Part shown: positions 21,720 through 34,600 of the stretch, in pieces
How positions within the stretch are numbered: position 1 is the first letter of the stretch
Layout of the letters: every line of letters begins with the position of its first letter
Assembly (NCBI GenBank): GCA_949592205.1
Contig: CATIUR010000002.1
Location: 3,876,501 to 3,940,500, forward strand
DNA from: Helichrysum umbraculigerum
Taxonomy: Eukaryota; Streptophyta; Magnoliopsida; Asterales; Asteraceae
Direction: 5' to 3'
Length of the DNA: 64,000 bases
Notes under the pieces: model-generated
Databases searched by the model: none
What the model was told of the DNA's origin: nothing
Seen by the model: only the letters and a program-made list of their open reading frames with translations
Position numbers and translations under genes: made by a program

Positions 21720-22259
21720 AACCTGATATTTAGTTGAATTCGTTGTGTTAGATTCCAGAAGTGCTCGTGTTCTGGCTAACTTATGTGGTTCGTTGGTAAT
21801 CTGGCTTTTTATATTTGGATATTGTTTTCGTTAATGCATCTAGCATATTTCTTGTAAATGTATCAAGGATTTCTGTTGTTATACTTTTTTATTTCTTGTT
21901 AATGGAAGATTTTGGACTATACATCTGGCAGTCGTGATATACTTGAACGCAAATTGACGATATTTTCACCATATATATATTTTTTTGATAAATGCACCAA
22001 AATAGTGCATTAAGAGATGTACAGTGCACATAAGCAATGAACAATATTGGTGGATATATCAAAAAATAGTATGGCGAATGTATCTTGGTAATAGATCGAT
22101 TGAAATCATGCAATCTAAATGCAATAATGAAACACGATGATATACATGTTCTGTTACATTAGGTACAAAGATTCACTACAGACGTTAACATTAGGTACAA
22201 AGATTCACTACAGACGTTATCAGCAACTAACAATATTGTTTAGCACCTTTCAAAACTAC
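21720..22259. other. FES1 3' flank / spacer
   Basis: 3'UTR and spacer between the convergent FES1 gene and the thaumatin-like pseudogene, also present in the duplicate at 42037-42516. A short tandem duplication (ACATTAGGTACAAAGATTCA) occurs around 22157-22210. No gene is seen. Confidence 0.6.
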
Positions 22260-23087
22260 TCATTTAGGAGGGCAAAATGTGATCACATATCGTGAAGCCC
22301 TACACTTGTTAAGACTCCAAGAGTCATCAAAAGCGTAACTACACGCTTTAGGATATATCGCCTCAAACAGAGAGAAAAACGTAGGTTTACACAACTTTTC
22401 GTGTACTCGCCAGTACAACAAAATTTAGGAGACCCCATCGCTAAACACGCACTCTTACACCCTACCACTTTACCTCCTACTTATACTTCAAGCGCTGAAG
22501 GACAACAAACATTCAAATCAACCTCACATTCGGCCCTACCACACCCTGCTCCACCACCAACCGGCGCCACTGCAACCTGTAAATTAAATCCGTCCACTAA
22601 ACTTACATCGTAGAAATGCAAAGTTGAATCTGACGACCCTAACATCATTTCCACCACCGTGGCGGGCGGTTCACCGCCTGTGCCCTGACAGTGTAACTGC
22701 CCGGAACAACTGCTAGTTGCACAAGTGCCTTTACTGTTATTGTCGAAAGAACAACCTTGCCTTCCCCATATTCTCCGACCATATATCTGGTACATCAACA
22801 ACTACTTTCTGCGGCTGACCCAATTGGAAACCATCGTCTTTCAGGCTTGGGTGACCCGCACCGGCACGGCACCGCCTTGTAAACCAGGCCATATTGTTTC
22901 CCTGCAGTTGTTGACAAGAATTAACTGAACCCCATCTGCAGAAAAAAGGTATAACTAGTGGTTAATTATATGATGTGAGATTACTAAAAAGATTGTATGT
23001 TTAGAAAGTAAGGTTGTAGATTACATGAAGAGAAGAAATGTAGAAACATGGAGACAAGAATGAAGAGAGAGTAGATGATTTCGTCAT
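22260..23087 (-). pseudogene. Thaumatin-like protein (PR-5) pseudogene
   Basis: A degraded copy of the intact thaumatin-like gene at 42517-43350. Family landmarks remain (RIWGRQGCSFDNN, GQLHCQGTGGEPPATVVEM, FYDVSLVDGFN, CGRAECEVDLNVCCPSALEV). Several breaks are visible: a frameshift already in the signal-peptide exon (start about 23087), extra bases and stops in the region after GLQGG (about 22800-22880), a TAA nonsense codon right after PSALEV (about 22483), and a 4-base loss after CTGEY (about 22395-22415) that shifts the C-terminal frame. The stop TGA position (22260-22262) is still shared with the intact copy. No single frame can make the protein. Confidence 0.9.
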
Positions 23088-23219
23088 TTCACCATTGTTG
23101 TTGGCCTGTAATTGTTCCAAGTGTTTGTAACTGCTAACTGCTATACGAGTTTATAAAGGGAGGGTGTGTGTCACCTTCACTTTGTGGGAGTCAAAAAGGG
23201 GTGGGGGTGGATATATGCA

Positions 23220-23910
23220 ACTAGTGTAATACCCGGGCGGTGCCCCGGGTAACCTTTTTGTCTATAAGCCTGTATCTATCTAAACCCGTTATGACATGAT
23301 GGTGTTGTGACCCGAATAAGTGTTAACTCGATAGTTCAAACCGGTCCGACGATACATTATTCTAACTATAAAATTGAAAATAAACAACCTTCTATAGCAA
23401 TCATTTAGGTTTAAATTAGACTAAATATCATTTTTCTATTGCCCTTTACATCAATTTTTTCTAAGACGCTTTAAACAACACATGTTAGGCTATTAGCATC
23501 AGTTAATAAAAGTAAATATAAGTCACAACTAAATAACTACGTAGTAATATATAGTATTGATTATTATTCACATAAGTTTCTGTAAATGTTTTCTGCTTTT
23601 GATGCTTCACTCTCATATTTCAATACATAGGTAGATAACCATAAAAAAAGTCAAACGTTCAGACATATGGTTGACAAACACAAATAATTTCGTTTAAGAG
23701 TGCAGCTGATTGCCTGATTATATGAAGGTGTAAAGGAGGTTATGTGAGGAAAATTGATTTTAGGGTAACTTACATAAAACTGCCCAAAACTGCCTATGGG
23801 CCTTTGAAGGGCCAAGATTAAAAATCAACAAATTTATGGGACTTTGGATGGACCAGATGGGCCAGTCAACATTGGCGGTTGACTGAGCTCCGTCAATGTA
23901 TAGGATGAAT
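23220..23910. mobile_element. 691-bp insertion with ACTAG-hairpin end
   Basis: Relative to the paralogous copy near 43470, which reads straight through ATATATGCATTGCTTC, this copy has 691 extra bases flanked by TATGCA on both sides (23214-23219 and 23911-23916). The left end reads ACTAGTGTAATAC then the hairpin CCCGGGCGGTGCCCCGGG. The CTAG-plus-hairpin end looks like a Helitron 3' end on the minus strand, but Helitrons make no target duplication, so the class is unsettled. No coding capacity. Confidence 0.75.
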
Positions 23911-24032
23911 TATGCATTGCTTCAAGAGGAGGTTTTTTGCATTATAAAAAGTCACAAAAAGAAAAGCCTATGCTATAATACTATGCACATTATTATATTA
24001 ATATTGTACTACATACATAAGTTAGCAATATA

Positions 24033-24230
24033 CTCCCTCCGTCCCCAATTTATAGTCCATCTTTTCGTTTTGGGATGTCCCAATTTTATTGTCCACTTTG
24101 TACTTTGAACCAATCAAAACATTTGAATGTGGTGAGAGATTAAATCTTATTGGTTGTATAGTACGACTAATACACTTTTCTTAAACTGTGTGTTTTTTGT
24201 CTGGGGACAATAAAATTGGGACGGAGAGAG
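24033..24230. mobile_element. Stowaway MITE (198 bp)
   Basis: Terminal inverted repeats CTCCCTCCGTCCC and GGGACGGAGAGAG flanked by TA, with short AT-rich non-coding contents, are diagnostic of Stowaway (Tc1/mariner) MITEs. It is absent from the paralogous block. Confidence 0.9.
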
Positions 24231-24239
24231 TATATTCTA

Positions 24240-24870
24240 AGGTCACTCCCATCGGGCAAATCGGTTTCAAATCAGTTTGCTAAGTGATTGAAGATTGGTG
24301 ACATCCATATAATCACTTCCAAATCGGTTGGAAAAAGTGGGGCCCGCGTAATTCTTTTTTTGTTTACTGTATAGAATTGGTGGTATATTTGGTAAATGTG
24401 GGGCCCAGAAAAATGAAGTGCGTATATCCCATATTCCCATCTGCTTTAGCCCTTTTATGTCATACAAGCACATATAATAATAACAATAACAATAACAATA
24501 AAAATAACAACCAAATACATGAAGTGAAGTAATCTATTAAAGGATGTGAAATTATAAAGCTAGGGGTACTTTCATCTGTTTTGAAATCACTTCGAAATTA
24601 TTTCTGCCACCTCAGTGCCACCTTAGCTTTCCATTAACTGATTCACAACTGATTACCCACTGCCATCAATGACTAACCACTTCATTTTTCTAACCCCACA
24701 TTTACCAATATACCACCATTTCTATACAAAAAAAAAAAAGAAGCACGTGGGCCCCCACATTTTTCAACCGATTACAAATCGATTTTCCGATTAGAATTCC
24801 AACCAATTGAACGGATGGCACGGAAAATGTAATCGGTTGTCAACCGATTGAACCGATGGCATAGGTCTAA
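24240..24870. repeat. Two inverted MITE copies flanking host sequence
   Basis: The pieces 24240-24425 and about 24560-24870 are inverted relatives of one family: both hold ATTGGTGGTATATTTGGTAA-like and GGGGCCC-rich tracts, with CTCCCATCGG-type ends. Between them 24430-24555 is duplicated host sequence (CCCATCTGCTTTAGCCC) matching about 43825-43935. A simple (ATAACA)n run lies at about 24476-24510. Confidence 0.6.
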
Positions 24871-25215
24871 GTTTTCATACTATTGTTAATATTGGTTTTG
24901 TAATATCCAAATATAGAAATATATTCTTATTTTGTGATGTGTCGCTTTTATAATATGACTGAAAATCTTGGATGAAAGAATTATACCATTTCTTTAAAGT
25001 AGCTAGCTATTTCAATTATTTTTACGTTTTTGCACAAAATAAATGACTTGTATGTATACCTTGTTGAGTATGTAGCCAATTAGCCAACGGCCGATTTTTT
25101 TTTATTTATTTGATGAATAATATCTGCAAAAAGTACGTACCTTGACAATTAACAATCAATTTGTTTTCCCAAAATCAATTTTGAAAATATCAAGTGAAAA
25201 GAAAAAAAGTCAAGT

Positions 25216-25622
25216 CCGATGTCTTATTTTTTGAAATAACGATATATCCATATGGGTTTGGATCCAAACTTATGGTAGAAGATTGGTCATCGATAAGGAT
25301 ATATATATGAATATATATCATTATCATTATTCAAAAAATAATTAAGGGTACGTTATTTATAATTCATTCGTTAATTTAATTGTTTAGTGTTTCGTTACGT
25401 ACTTACATCATCATATTCGTAAATTAGGGTTGTAGAACTGTGTTAGCAGCTACTGCAATAATTATTCCATACAGTCTGTAATGCGTCGTCGTTTATCATC
25501 GATGTATTGATAATTAGGGTTTTTAAGGCCTTATATTACTGTTTTGATGCATGCATGATAAGTGTGACTGCATTGTTTTACTTTCAGCTTAACCTATTGA
25601 GAAGATACTGGAATTCTGAAAA
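25216..25622. other. RFC1 promoter / 5'UTR
   Basis: AT-rich flank with TATATATA runs near 25300, then the probable 5'UTR of RFC1, which appears to contain a splice acceptor before AACCTATTGAG (about 25590). Confidence 0.4.
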
Positions 25623-28600
25623 ATGGTAAGTTAGCAAGTTTAATTAGTTACATACATATATTATGTATGTATAAATGTATTATGCATATGTATGTAGGTT
25701 TCACTTGCTTTACAGTATGCTCTAAATATTTACAATTAATGTTGCTGATTTTGCATTTGAAATTACAAGTAGTTATTTTCGTTAGAAAACAAGTTTTTTT
25801 TTTTTTGTTTTTAAATTTGGAGAATGATGCTGTCGTTTGACTCGAAACTTAGGTGTTAATACACGGGGATATTAGAAAGTGGTTCATTAAGCAACATGAT
25901 AAAGGAAACGATAAGGACAACTCACCAAAATCTGCTAAACCCGAACTTTCAATGCCAGGAAAGCTATCAACTGCTAAAGACGCATCAGCCTCATCATCAC
26001 CTACGAAATCTGTAAGTACAGAAGAAGTTGATTGTTGACAAGGAAAATCCATGCCGAGTATTGTGCTTTCTGTGTTTATAATCATGTGGTACGACCAAGG
26101 AAGTTGTGTCTGGTTTGTTTAACATGTGGTTGTTCTTTCTGCTTTGTTATTGAGCAGGTACAAGGAGGTCAAGAAAGTTCAGGGAGACGGAAAACTAGTA
26201 GATATTTTGGTGCTGGCAAACAAAATCAAGAGGACGTAGCACAAGTTTCTGGAGCTGCAGCAAAAAGAAAGTTGCACAAGTCATCTGATGATGTAAAACC
26301 TCCACCTGTAAAGAAGCAGCACATGGTGAAGGACGAAGATGATGGTGATAGTGATGATGATTTTGTTCCACCAAAAACTGGAATATACTAGGTTGAATCG
26401 ACTCCTAGTAAGAAACTGAAGAGTGCTTCGGGTGAGGGAGTCCCCCGTAAAGAAAGTGATGAGGCAGATGGTCCGACTCCTAAATCGGGTGGACGAGGTC
26501 GTGGTAGAAAGGGCGGGTCAGTTGGTGGGAGAACTACAACGTTGGAACTTGATGATGACAATGGTGAGTATGAGGATACTAAAGAAGTTAAGTCTGGTGG
26601 TCGTGGTCGGGGTCGTGGTGGACGGGGTGGTTCAGCAGCGCCAGGTGCTGGACATGGTGGATTCATGCCTTTTGGTGAAAGAAAACCTCCTCCACACAAA
26701 GGTGAAAAGGAAGTTCCTGAAGGCTACCCTGATTGTTTAGCTGGGTTGACATTTGTCATCAGTGGAACACTTGACAGGTATATCTTGTGTGATCTGTGTT
26801 GCTGTAGCTTTTGAATCTAAGAATGATCATATATTTTATATAATATTTCGCTTCTAGTTTGAAAAGAGATGAAGCTAGCGATTTGATTAAACGATATGCT
26901 GGCCGAGTTACTTCAGCCCTGAGCAGGAAAACGGTAAAGTTCACTATTCAAGAACAAGCTTGATTATACTGTGTTTCAAGGGAGGAGATTTGTACGCCAT
27001 CAAGGCTCTCCATACACCAGTAACTCATGTTTTAGTGGTGTTATACATGGGCTTTATTTGCTGTTGACGCGTTCCACATGTGAGTCAGTGGTGTATGGAG
27101 AATATTGGAGGTGTACCACTTCCCAACTTATATCGTTGTGTGATTGACATTTTTTTCTTTATGGAAGACTTATCTTCTGGGTGATGAAGATGTTGGAGGA
27201 TCGAAATCAGTAAAAGCAAAAGAGCTAGGGTTTGTTATCTTATATATTCCAATTTCCCTTGATTTATGCTGTATTCTCATTTAGTAACCTAATTTAATTG
27301 AATTAAAGCACTCGCTTTCTTACTGAGGATGGGCTGTTTGATATGATTCGTTCATCAAATCGTTCAAAAGTCACAACCAAAGAAGATACCCTTCCTCTGC
27401 CAAAACCGAGTCCTCAGAAAGCTGCAAAGAAAAGTACGCTCACATTCTATTCTATTTGGAGTTCATTTCTTTCCTTGTAATCTTTAACAACAAATAAACG
27501 TTCTATTGGCAATTTTCGTTAGATGATGAGGTTCATGAATTTCCGGCAAAGGGTAGAGCTACCATCCGTGCTACTGCAGGTGTCTCCTCTGCTAAGCAGA
27601 AAAAACAAACTGTAAGCTCATTGCCATGGACGGAGAAGTACCAACCTAAAGATCCTTATGAAATCATAGGGAATCCGTCACTGGTATCGTCTTCTTTAAG
27701 CTTATGTAACCTGTAACAAATAAAGAAATATTACTAAGATGCATAATTGTAAATATTTAAGGTTAAGCAGATTCATGATTGGTTGACAAATTGGAATGAT
27801 AATATTTTGAGTGGTGTCGGCAAGGGGAAGGGAAATAAAAAAAGTGACCCAGTGCCAAAAAAAGCACTATTGTTAAGTGGTCCACCTGGTATAGGGAAGA
27901 CAACATCTACAAAATTGGTTAGTCATATGCTCGGCTTCCAGACTATAGAGGTGCGTTATCGTAGGAAAGTTGTTTATTTTTTATTTTTGGTACAACTTAT
28001 ACATTTCAATTACTGTGGTGTTCAGATATGTTTATTGAAAACTGATTATTGGCTTTAAGTGTCTTGTAATATCAATAGTCACTTCTTAATGTTATATGCT
28101 TATTTTGGGATCTATTAAGCGGTTGTTTCATACTAGTTGCAACCTAGTTGAATATCAAAAGGTAACAAAGGTTACCTAACTACCCCGTGTTAGAACCTAA
28201 TTTGTGAGAATTTTTATTCACATCTCACAAGGCACTTCTTTTGTTCACAAGATTGTTATTTTTGATCAATTTATTCACAAGATTGTTATTTAGTCAGATG
28301 CTCAGCACTCCTTTTATTGAAAAAATTCCCAGTTTAGGCTACTTTTTGGAATCATGGTCATACATATGTTGCTTTCTAAATCATTGGTCAACTTTGTGAA
28401 TTCTGTCATATTAAAATAGAAAATAAGTAAAAAAACATATTTCTCTATCATCTACCTTAAATTCTCTCTCTCAATCCATATTAACTCTCTTTTTTTTTTT
28501 TCTTTTTAGGTTTTGTCATCATTCATCTAGTTTTTGTCTGCATTCACCTCCCACTATTTTCATTTAAAATAATTTAAAAAGAGATAACTTTCTTTCTCAT

Positions 28601-31600
28601 TTTTACGTACACAGATACAAATATTCCTTTTACATGACATTTCACTTGGCTCATCAAAACATTATAAATAACATTCAATATTTCACCTACCTCTGATTCA
28701 ATATATACAACTGTCTTTGTTAATGAGAAACATAAAACTATTAAGGCATCAACTTCATATTTAATTATATTTCTCCTCATTCCTTCTTTGTATTGTTTCT
28801 TTGAATTCTACCAAGTATCTTTCTTCATCAAGTTAATCGATTGAAGATGAATTTAAATCGTTCAATTCCTATGACATTATTTTGGGGTGATGATATTGAA
28901 TATGTTAATGGGTCTATCAAGACTAATCAGTCGTCGTCAACTTCTACAATTATAATTCAGCACAAATTAACATATGATGAATTGGTCGATTTGATTTACA
29001 CAAATGTTGGAGTTGATAAAAACTTGTTTAAGTTGAAACTCACTCTTATTTACAAGTATCGTGGAAAAGCTAGAGTCGATCAAATACGATGCGATACGTC
29101 TTTACAAATATTATTTTTCTTAGGTGAACAACTACCTATTAAAGGTGATAGACAATTACCTATTAAAGCTTGTATTGAACTGACATTTCAAAGGACGGTA
29201 CAACTATTTAAAAAATATAGTACAACCGCTTTGAATTGCAATACATCTTTACCGCCCAATATATGGAAGATATTTCGAAAAGCTGACACACAAGCTCGGG
29301 GACATAAGATACAAGAATTTGACTACACAAGAGGCGTGTATGAAGTTATTACGGCTAGAAGGATTAATGGTTGTGGTGGAAATGTGCAAGTCGTCCATTA
29401 TTACGAACAAAAGTGTACATGTGGGAAGTGGCAAACTCACAGATTGCCTTGTTCACATGCTATTGTTGTTTGTCGACATAGAAGAGATAATCCAATCACA
29501 CTCGTGAATGAGATTTACACCACTACAACATTTAAACGTCAATACGCTTCAGATTTTGTGCCCCTTCCTCATGTTGAGTATTGGCAGGATCCGGGTTGGA
29601 GAATTCAAGCAGACTACTCAAAACTTGTTTCAAACCGTGGTTGAAGACGCCGAAATCGAATACACAATGAGATGGATCAACATCACCATGATGAACCACG
29701 TAGATGTGGAAATTGTCACCTTAGTGGGCACAATATAAGAGGTTGTACGAACTCACAACCTAGATTTGATGACATTTAAATCATTTGGTAATGTACGTTA
29801 TGTGTTTCTATGTAATATTTTCTAAATTTAATGTCAAATGACATCTTTAATCCTATATATATATATATTCTTTTTTTAGCTTTTAAAAAGGTGTAATAAT
29901 GTTCCTGCATTTATTCATGAATGAAATACGGTATGTTATTGAGTTGATTGCGTTGGGATGATAGAAATAGAAAAGAAAAATGTAAACTAATACTCTTTTG
30001 TACTCACATACAAATTGTACAAAAGGAGAAATGCAAGTAAGGCTTGTGCTAACGGGTCCGTCGCTTGGCATCGGTTGGGGGCGTCGGTTGCACCGACGCA
30101 CCGACGCCGTTGGCACGGGGCGTCGGTGCCTCCGCGTCGGTTGGGCTCGTCGGCAGACCGAAGCAAGAGAGAGGGTGGGGCTGGGGTCCACGTTTACCTT
30201 TTACCGTTTGAAAACAAAAAAAAAAAAATTAAAAATTTTGAAAAATGTGTGAAACGGTCAACAAAAAAAAAACATATTTTTTTATTTTTTTTTATTTTTT
30301 ACAATCTATAAATTCAAACCAAATCCAACCCATTTTTCACAACATTCACTCCTCAATTCACTACTTTTATATACAATTCCCCACTTTTATACAATTTATT
30401 CTTTTCAATTCCCCACTCTCAACCAACTTTCCACATTATTTTACACCCAATTCACCACTTTTATATAAAACTCACCACTTTTATATAAAATTTTATCAAC
30501 TTCTCCAATTAACCACTCTCAATTCACCACCTCTATTCCCCAAAAAATGAGGCGAAATTCCAACTCTACCGGCGACGATATGTTTAACAACTTATTCAAC
30601 TACGTGCCTCAACCGCTTAATCAAGGTTCACCACCATCCACTTTCTCGGCTCAATTGAGCAACTCGTCACCTAGCCAACCCCCCGGTTTTTCATCATACG
30701 CAAGTCCAACCCGAACCTTCCAAAGTCCATCCGCTCCATACCAAATGTATCAACCCTACGCATATCAAGGTTTTTCACCAACAATCCCATTTCAACAATC
30801 TCCTGCGGCGTTCGGAAACCCACACTACATGCACCAACCTCATCCTTCCGCTTTTAACCCATATCCACCAACACCAATCAACTACCCACAATTCGGAAAC
30901 ATCAACACTCCACCCCGAATTGAACCCGAAACCCAACCCGAACCCGAACCCGAACCCGAAACCCAACCCGAACCCGAGCGGGCTCCAAAAAGAGGAAGAT
31001 CTAAAGGAAAAGCCGTGGACACTGCCTCGACCCGGGTGCAAGTACACTGGTCCGACGAGGAGGCGGTTTTGTTGGCGCAACGATGGATCCACCGGTCAGA
31101 AAAAGACAAGGAAGGCGCTGCACAAGCTGGAGATACATTTTGGGCTAAAGTTGTGGAGGACTACAACAAGGTGGCTCCCCAATACCGTTCCAAGAGCCAA
31201 CTTCAAGGCAAATGGAACAAGATTCGTTCGGATTGCAAGATCTTCATAGGAATTTACAAGGATGTTACAAATCCTCGTCCGAGCGGTGCCAAAGAAGAAG
31301 ACATTGTGAAAGCATGTCATAAGAGGTTCAAGTCCCGAATGAAAAGAGATTTCACATATGAAACTTCTTGGAACGTAGTCAAAAATCATCCAAAGTTTTT
31401 GGCAACGTTTGGTGTCATGAGCAACCGAGAAGAACCATCCCAACCCGAGCTCGAACCCATCAATCTTGGAGACGACATGGCTTATTCCGAGCCTCTCACT
31501 TTTAACATGCAACATTTGTTCACCGACGACCCCATTCGTCGCCCGCCCGGTCGTTCGTCTTCTAGAAAAAGCCAAAAAAGCTCGGGTTCCAGTGACGCCG

Positions 31601-34600
31601 CCACTTCTTCGCGTTCTTTGAAAGAACAAGAACGTTTGGCCAACATACGAGCCGCAGCAGAGGCCGAACGTACAATGGCGCAAATCGGAAAAGCCGCGGC
31701 CAAAAAAACGATCATTAAGTCGTGGAAAATGCTTATGCAGCCTGTCCCGTCGTTTCTCAAAGGCAAGGAGAAAAAAATGATCAAGGAAGTAAGAAAAACC
31801 TTGGTTAACAACTATGAGTCGGACTACAAAACGTTCTTTGGTCACGAAGCGGGTGCGGGTTCTACTCAAGTGGCGGAAACGGATGAAGACGAGGCCGACA
31901 ATGAAGACGACAACGAAAACGACAACGAATCCGAGTAGACTACTAGTTGTATTTTTAAGCTTTCAATAAATGTATTTTTTTCTTTTTTAGGATTTGTAAC
32001 ATTTTTCTTTTTTAGGATTTGTAACATTTTATTTTTTTAGGAATTGTAATTTTGTCCTTTTTTTAGGAATTGTAACATTTTATTTTTTAGGATTTGTAAT
32101 ATTTAATTTTTAATTAATGTAATGTTTTTAGTTTTAATTTAAATGTGTTATTTAAGTTTTTGTATTAAATAAATAGATTAAATAGTGTGTGGGGCCCTGA
32201 AAATAAGGGAAGTGATGTTGCTGTTGGCAGGGGTGTGTCAGTTGTGTGTCAGTTTGTGTCAGTCTGACGTGGCGCTGAGCTGGCAGGCAACTGACGCGTC
32301 AGTTCGTGTCACGGTTGGGAGCAGCCTAAATAAAAGTTGAAGAGGAAGTCAGGAGATGGAATGAGCCGGCCAACAAAGAGGAGAGAGAAATGAATTTCAA
32401 TATTATTATTCATTTAAATTTAAAGGTTATGCATACATTTGGAATTCAAGTTTGTAAAAGGTATATGTATATCCATGTTTTTAAATAGTAACCTAAACTG
32501 GGAAATTCTTCCCTTTTATTCAATCAGAATTTTGTCAGAGGCTTATACACCTGATTATCTGATTATATAATCTCCAAGCAGATAAGCACATCCAGAAACA
32601 GTTATGTACAGCCTGTTTTATAACAGCTGATCATTGTAATGATGATGATTCAAAATAGCCTGATCGCTTTCAATATGTCGACTTATAATTGGTCTTGCCC
32701 AAGGAGATGAAAAAGAATTAGGGGCTTGCTTTCTCAATTCACATCTGTGAGCGATATGATATGTCTGTATTTTACTGATGGCTTCATCTAGTTACTAATT
32801 GGTGCTTTTGTCACAAATGCTCTTGTAGGTGAACGCCAGTGACAGTCGTGGAAAGGCTGATTCCAAAATTGAAAGAGGAGTTAGCAACAGCACTGCTAAT
32901 TCTGTAAAAGAACTTGTTAATAATCAATCCTTGAGTGCTCACGTGAATAGGTAGGTGCCTTTTCTTCGTATTGCAACTATGTATAAGAATTATAATTTAT
33001 AAGTTTCATGCATTTTCAGTTTCACCTATGAAATTATCAATTAATGACACAGCTCCAACCATCCAAAAGCGGTGCTGATTATGGATGAAGTTGATGGTAT
33101 GTCTCCTGGAGATAGAGGTGGTGTGGCTGATCTTATATCCAGTATCAAGATGTCTAAAATTCCTATCATTTGTATATGCAATGATCGATACAGTCAGAAA
33201 ATAAAGAGCCTTATAAGCTACTGCACACTCCTTACCTTCCATAAACCAAAAAAGGAACAGGTTTTGGCAACTTCCTATGTGTACCGTATTTGAGATTTCA
33301 GTCACTAAATGTTAACAACTATATCTGATTTTCACGATGGTAGATGGTTAAGAGATTGGCACAAATTGCAAAGTCAGAAAACCTTGAAGTTAACAAGGTA
33401 AAGGTTTTGCAAATATTTGTAATATGCAAAATTGAGCAGTTGTAACCTGTAATTTATATATTTGTTAGATTTCACTTGAGGAACTTGCTACCAGAGTTAA
33501 TGGAGATATGCGTATGGCTCTGAACCAGTTACAATATATGAGTCTCACCATGAATGTCATCAATCATGATGACATAAAACGACGACTTCTTAGTAGCTCC
33601 AAGGATGAGGATATATCCCCTTTTACAGCAGTTGACAAGTATAAACAATAAACTTAACTTATGCCAACTGTAGCATCAATTTTTTGCACAGCACATAATC
33701 TACTCTAATTTGCTTATTATCCATGCAGACTGTTTGGTTGCGAGGCTGGTAAATTGCAGATGGATGAGCGGTTCGATCTGGACACTAGTGATTCAGATTT
33801 TGTTCCTCTTCTAATACAGGTATCTGTCCATGCTGCTACAAAATTTCATAATTTGTTACGACGTAGTATGATATCCTCATATCCTTACGAAACCTGTGCA
33901 GGAAAACTATATCAATTACAAGCCAAATGCGGCTGGAGAAGATGAGGTCAAGAGGATGAAATTGATTGCACTTGCTGCTGACTCTCTTGCAAGTGGAGAT
34001 ATAATCAATGTACAAGTTAGAAGATACGGACAGTGGCAGCTTTCTCAAAGTAGGTCTCTTACATCTTCCATAATCCCGTAAGTTGCAGAGCACTATTTAA
34101 TGATGATACCTTTGGAATATCAGATAATTGCTTTGCAAACAATGATAATTTTATTTGTTATTTAATAAAGGGCCGCATTGATGCGTGGACAAAGGGAAAC
34201 ATTTGAAAAGGTAAGGGATGCATGCCTATATTGCCACTTTAAAGTCCCATCTTTCTATCTACCTAAATTTGCTTCAATGTGTAGAGTGAAAAGAACTTTA
34301 AGAGTGAAGGGAACTTTGAGAGTGAAAGGAACTCTAACAGATTTGGAGGGTGGCTAGGAAAGAATTCTACCATGCGAAAGAATTACAGGCTCCTTGAAGA
34401 TGTGCATGTTCACCTACTGGCATCTCTACAATTCAATGTGGGCAGGTGTGAATTGTGCTGCTAGATCGTTTGGTTATAGATCGTATTGACGTATTGTTAA
34501 CAAGTTTTTGAATTTTAAGTGTCTTCAAAACACATAATGTTGTTATGGCATAAACATCGGGCTTACAAGTTATCAACTATTTTATGATCATATTGCGAAA

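Larger units (their letters stand above)
20690..25215. repeat. Segmental duplication, copy 1
   Basis: From FES1 intron 5 to about 25.2 kb this region matches 35752-45065 block by block: intron sequence beginning GGGGCTGTTTGG, the end of FES1 exon 6, the thaumatin-like gene, and downstream AT-rich sequence such as TTGTTGAGTATGTAGCCAAT. Differences between the copies are mainly insertions: here a 691-bp element (23220-23910), a Stowaway MITE and MITE pieces at 24.2-24.9 kb. Confidence 0.85.
28319..32511 (+). mobile_element. Mutator-like element (MULE) in RFC1 intron 8
   Basis: An exact 9-bp duplication CCTTTTATT (28310-28318 and 32512-32520) flanks terminal inverted repeats of about 30 bp (left starts GAAAAAATTCCCAGTTTAGG; reverse complement of the right end GAAGAATTTCCCAGTTTAGG). 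It contains a shortened transposase frame and a complete PIF/Harbinger-type element nested inside (30041-32326). The host intron without it is about 670 bp, a normal size. Confidence 0.92.

Noticed and set aside
22401..22928. Plus-strand ORFs opposite the thaumatin-like pseudogene
   Set aside because: Shadow frames of the decayed minus-strand gene.
26389..26399. Reading TACTAG|GTTGAATC as the end of a mini-intron removing the RFC1 stop
   Set aside because: I found no GT donor nearby that would leave a plausible intron length and keep the frame.
31096..31869. 257-codon minus-strand open frame opposite the Myb-like ORF
   Set aside because: It overlaps a clearly homologous coding frame on the other strand and has no recognisable domain.
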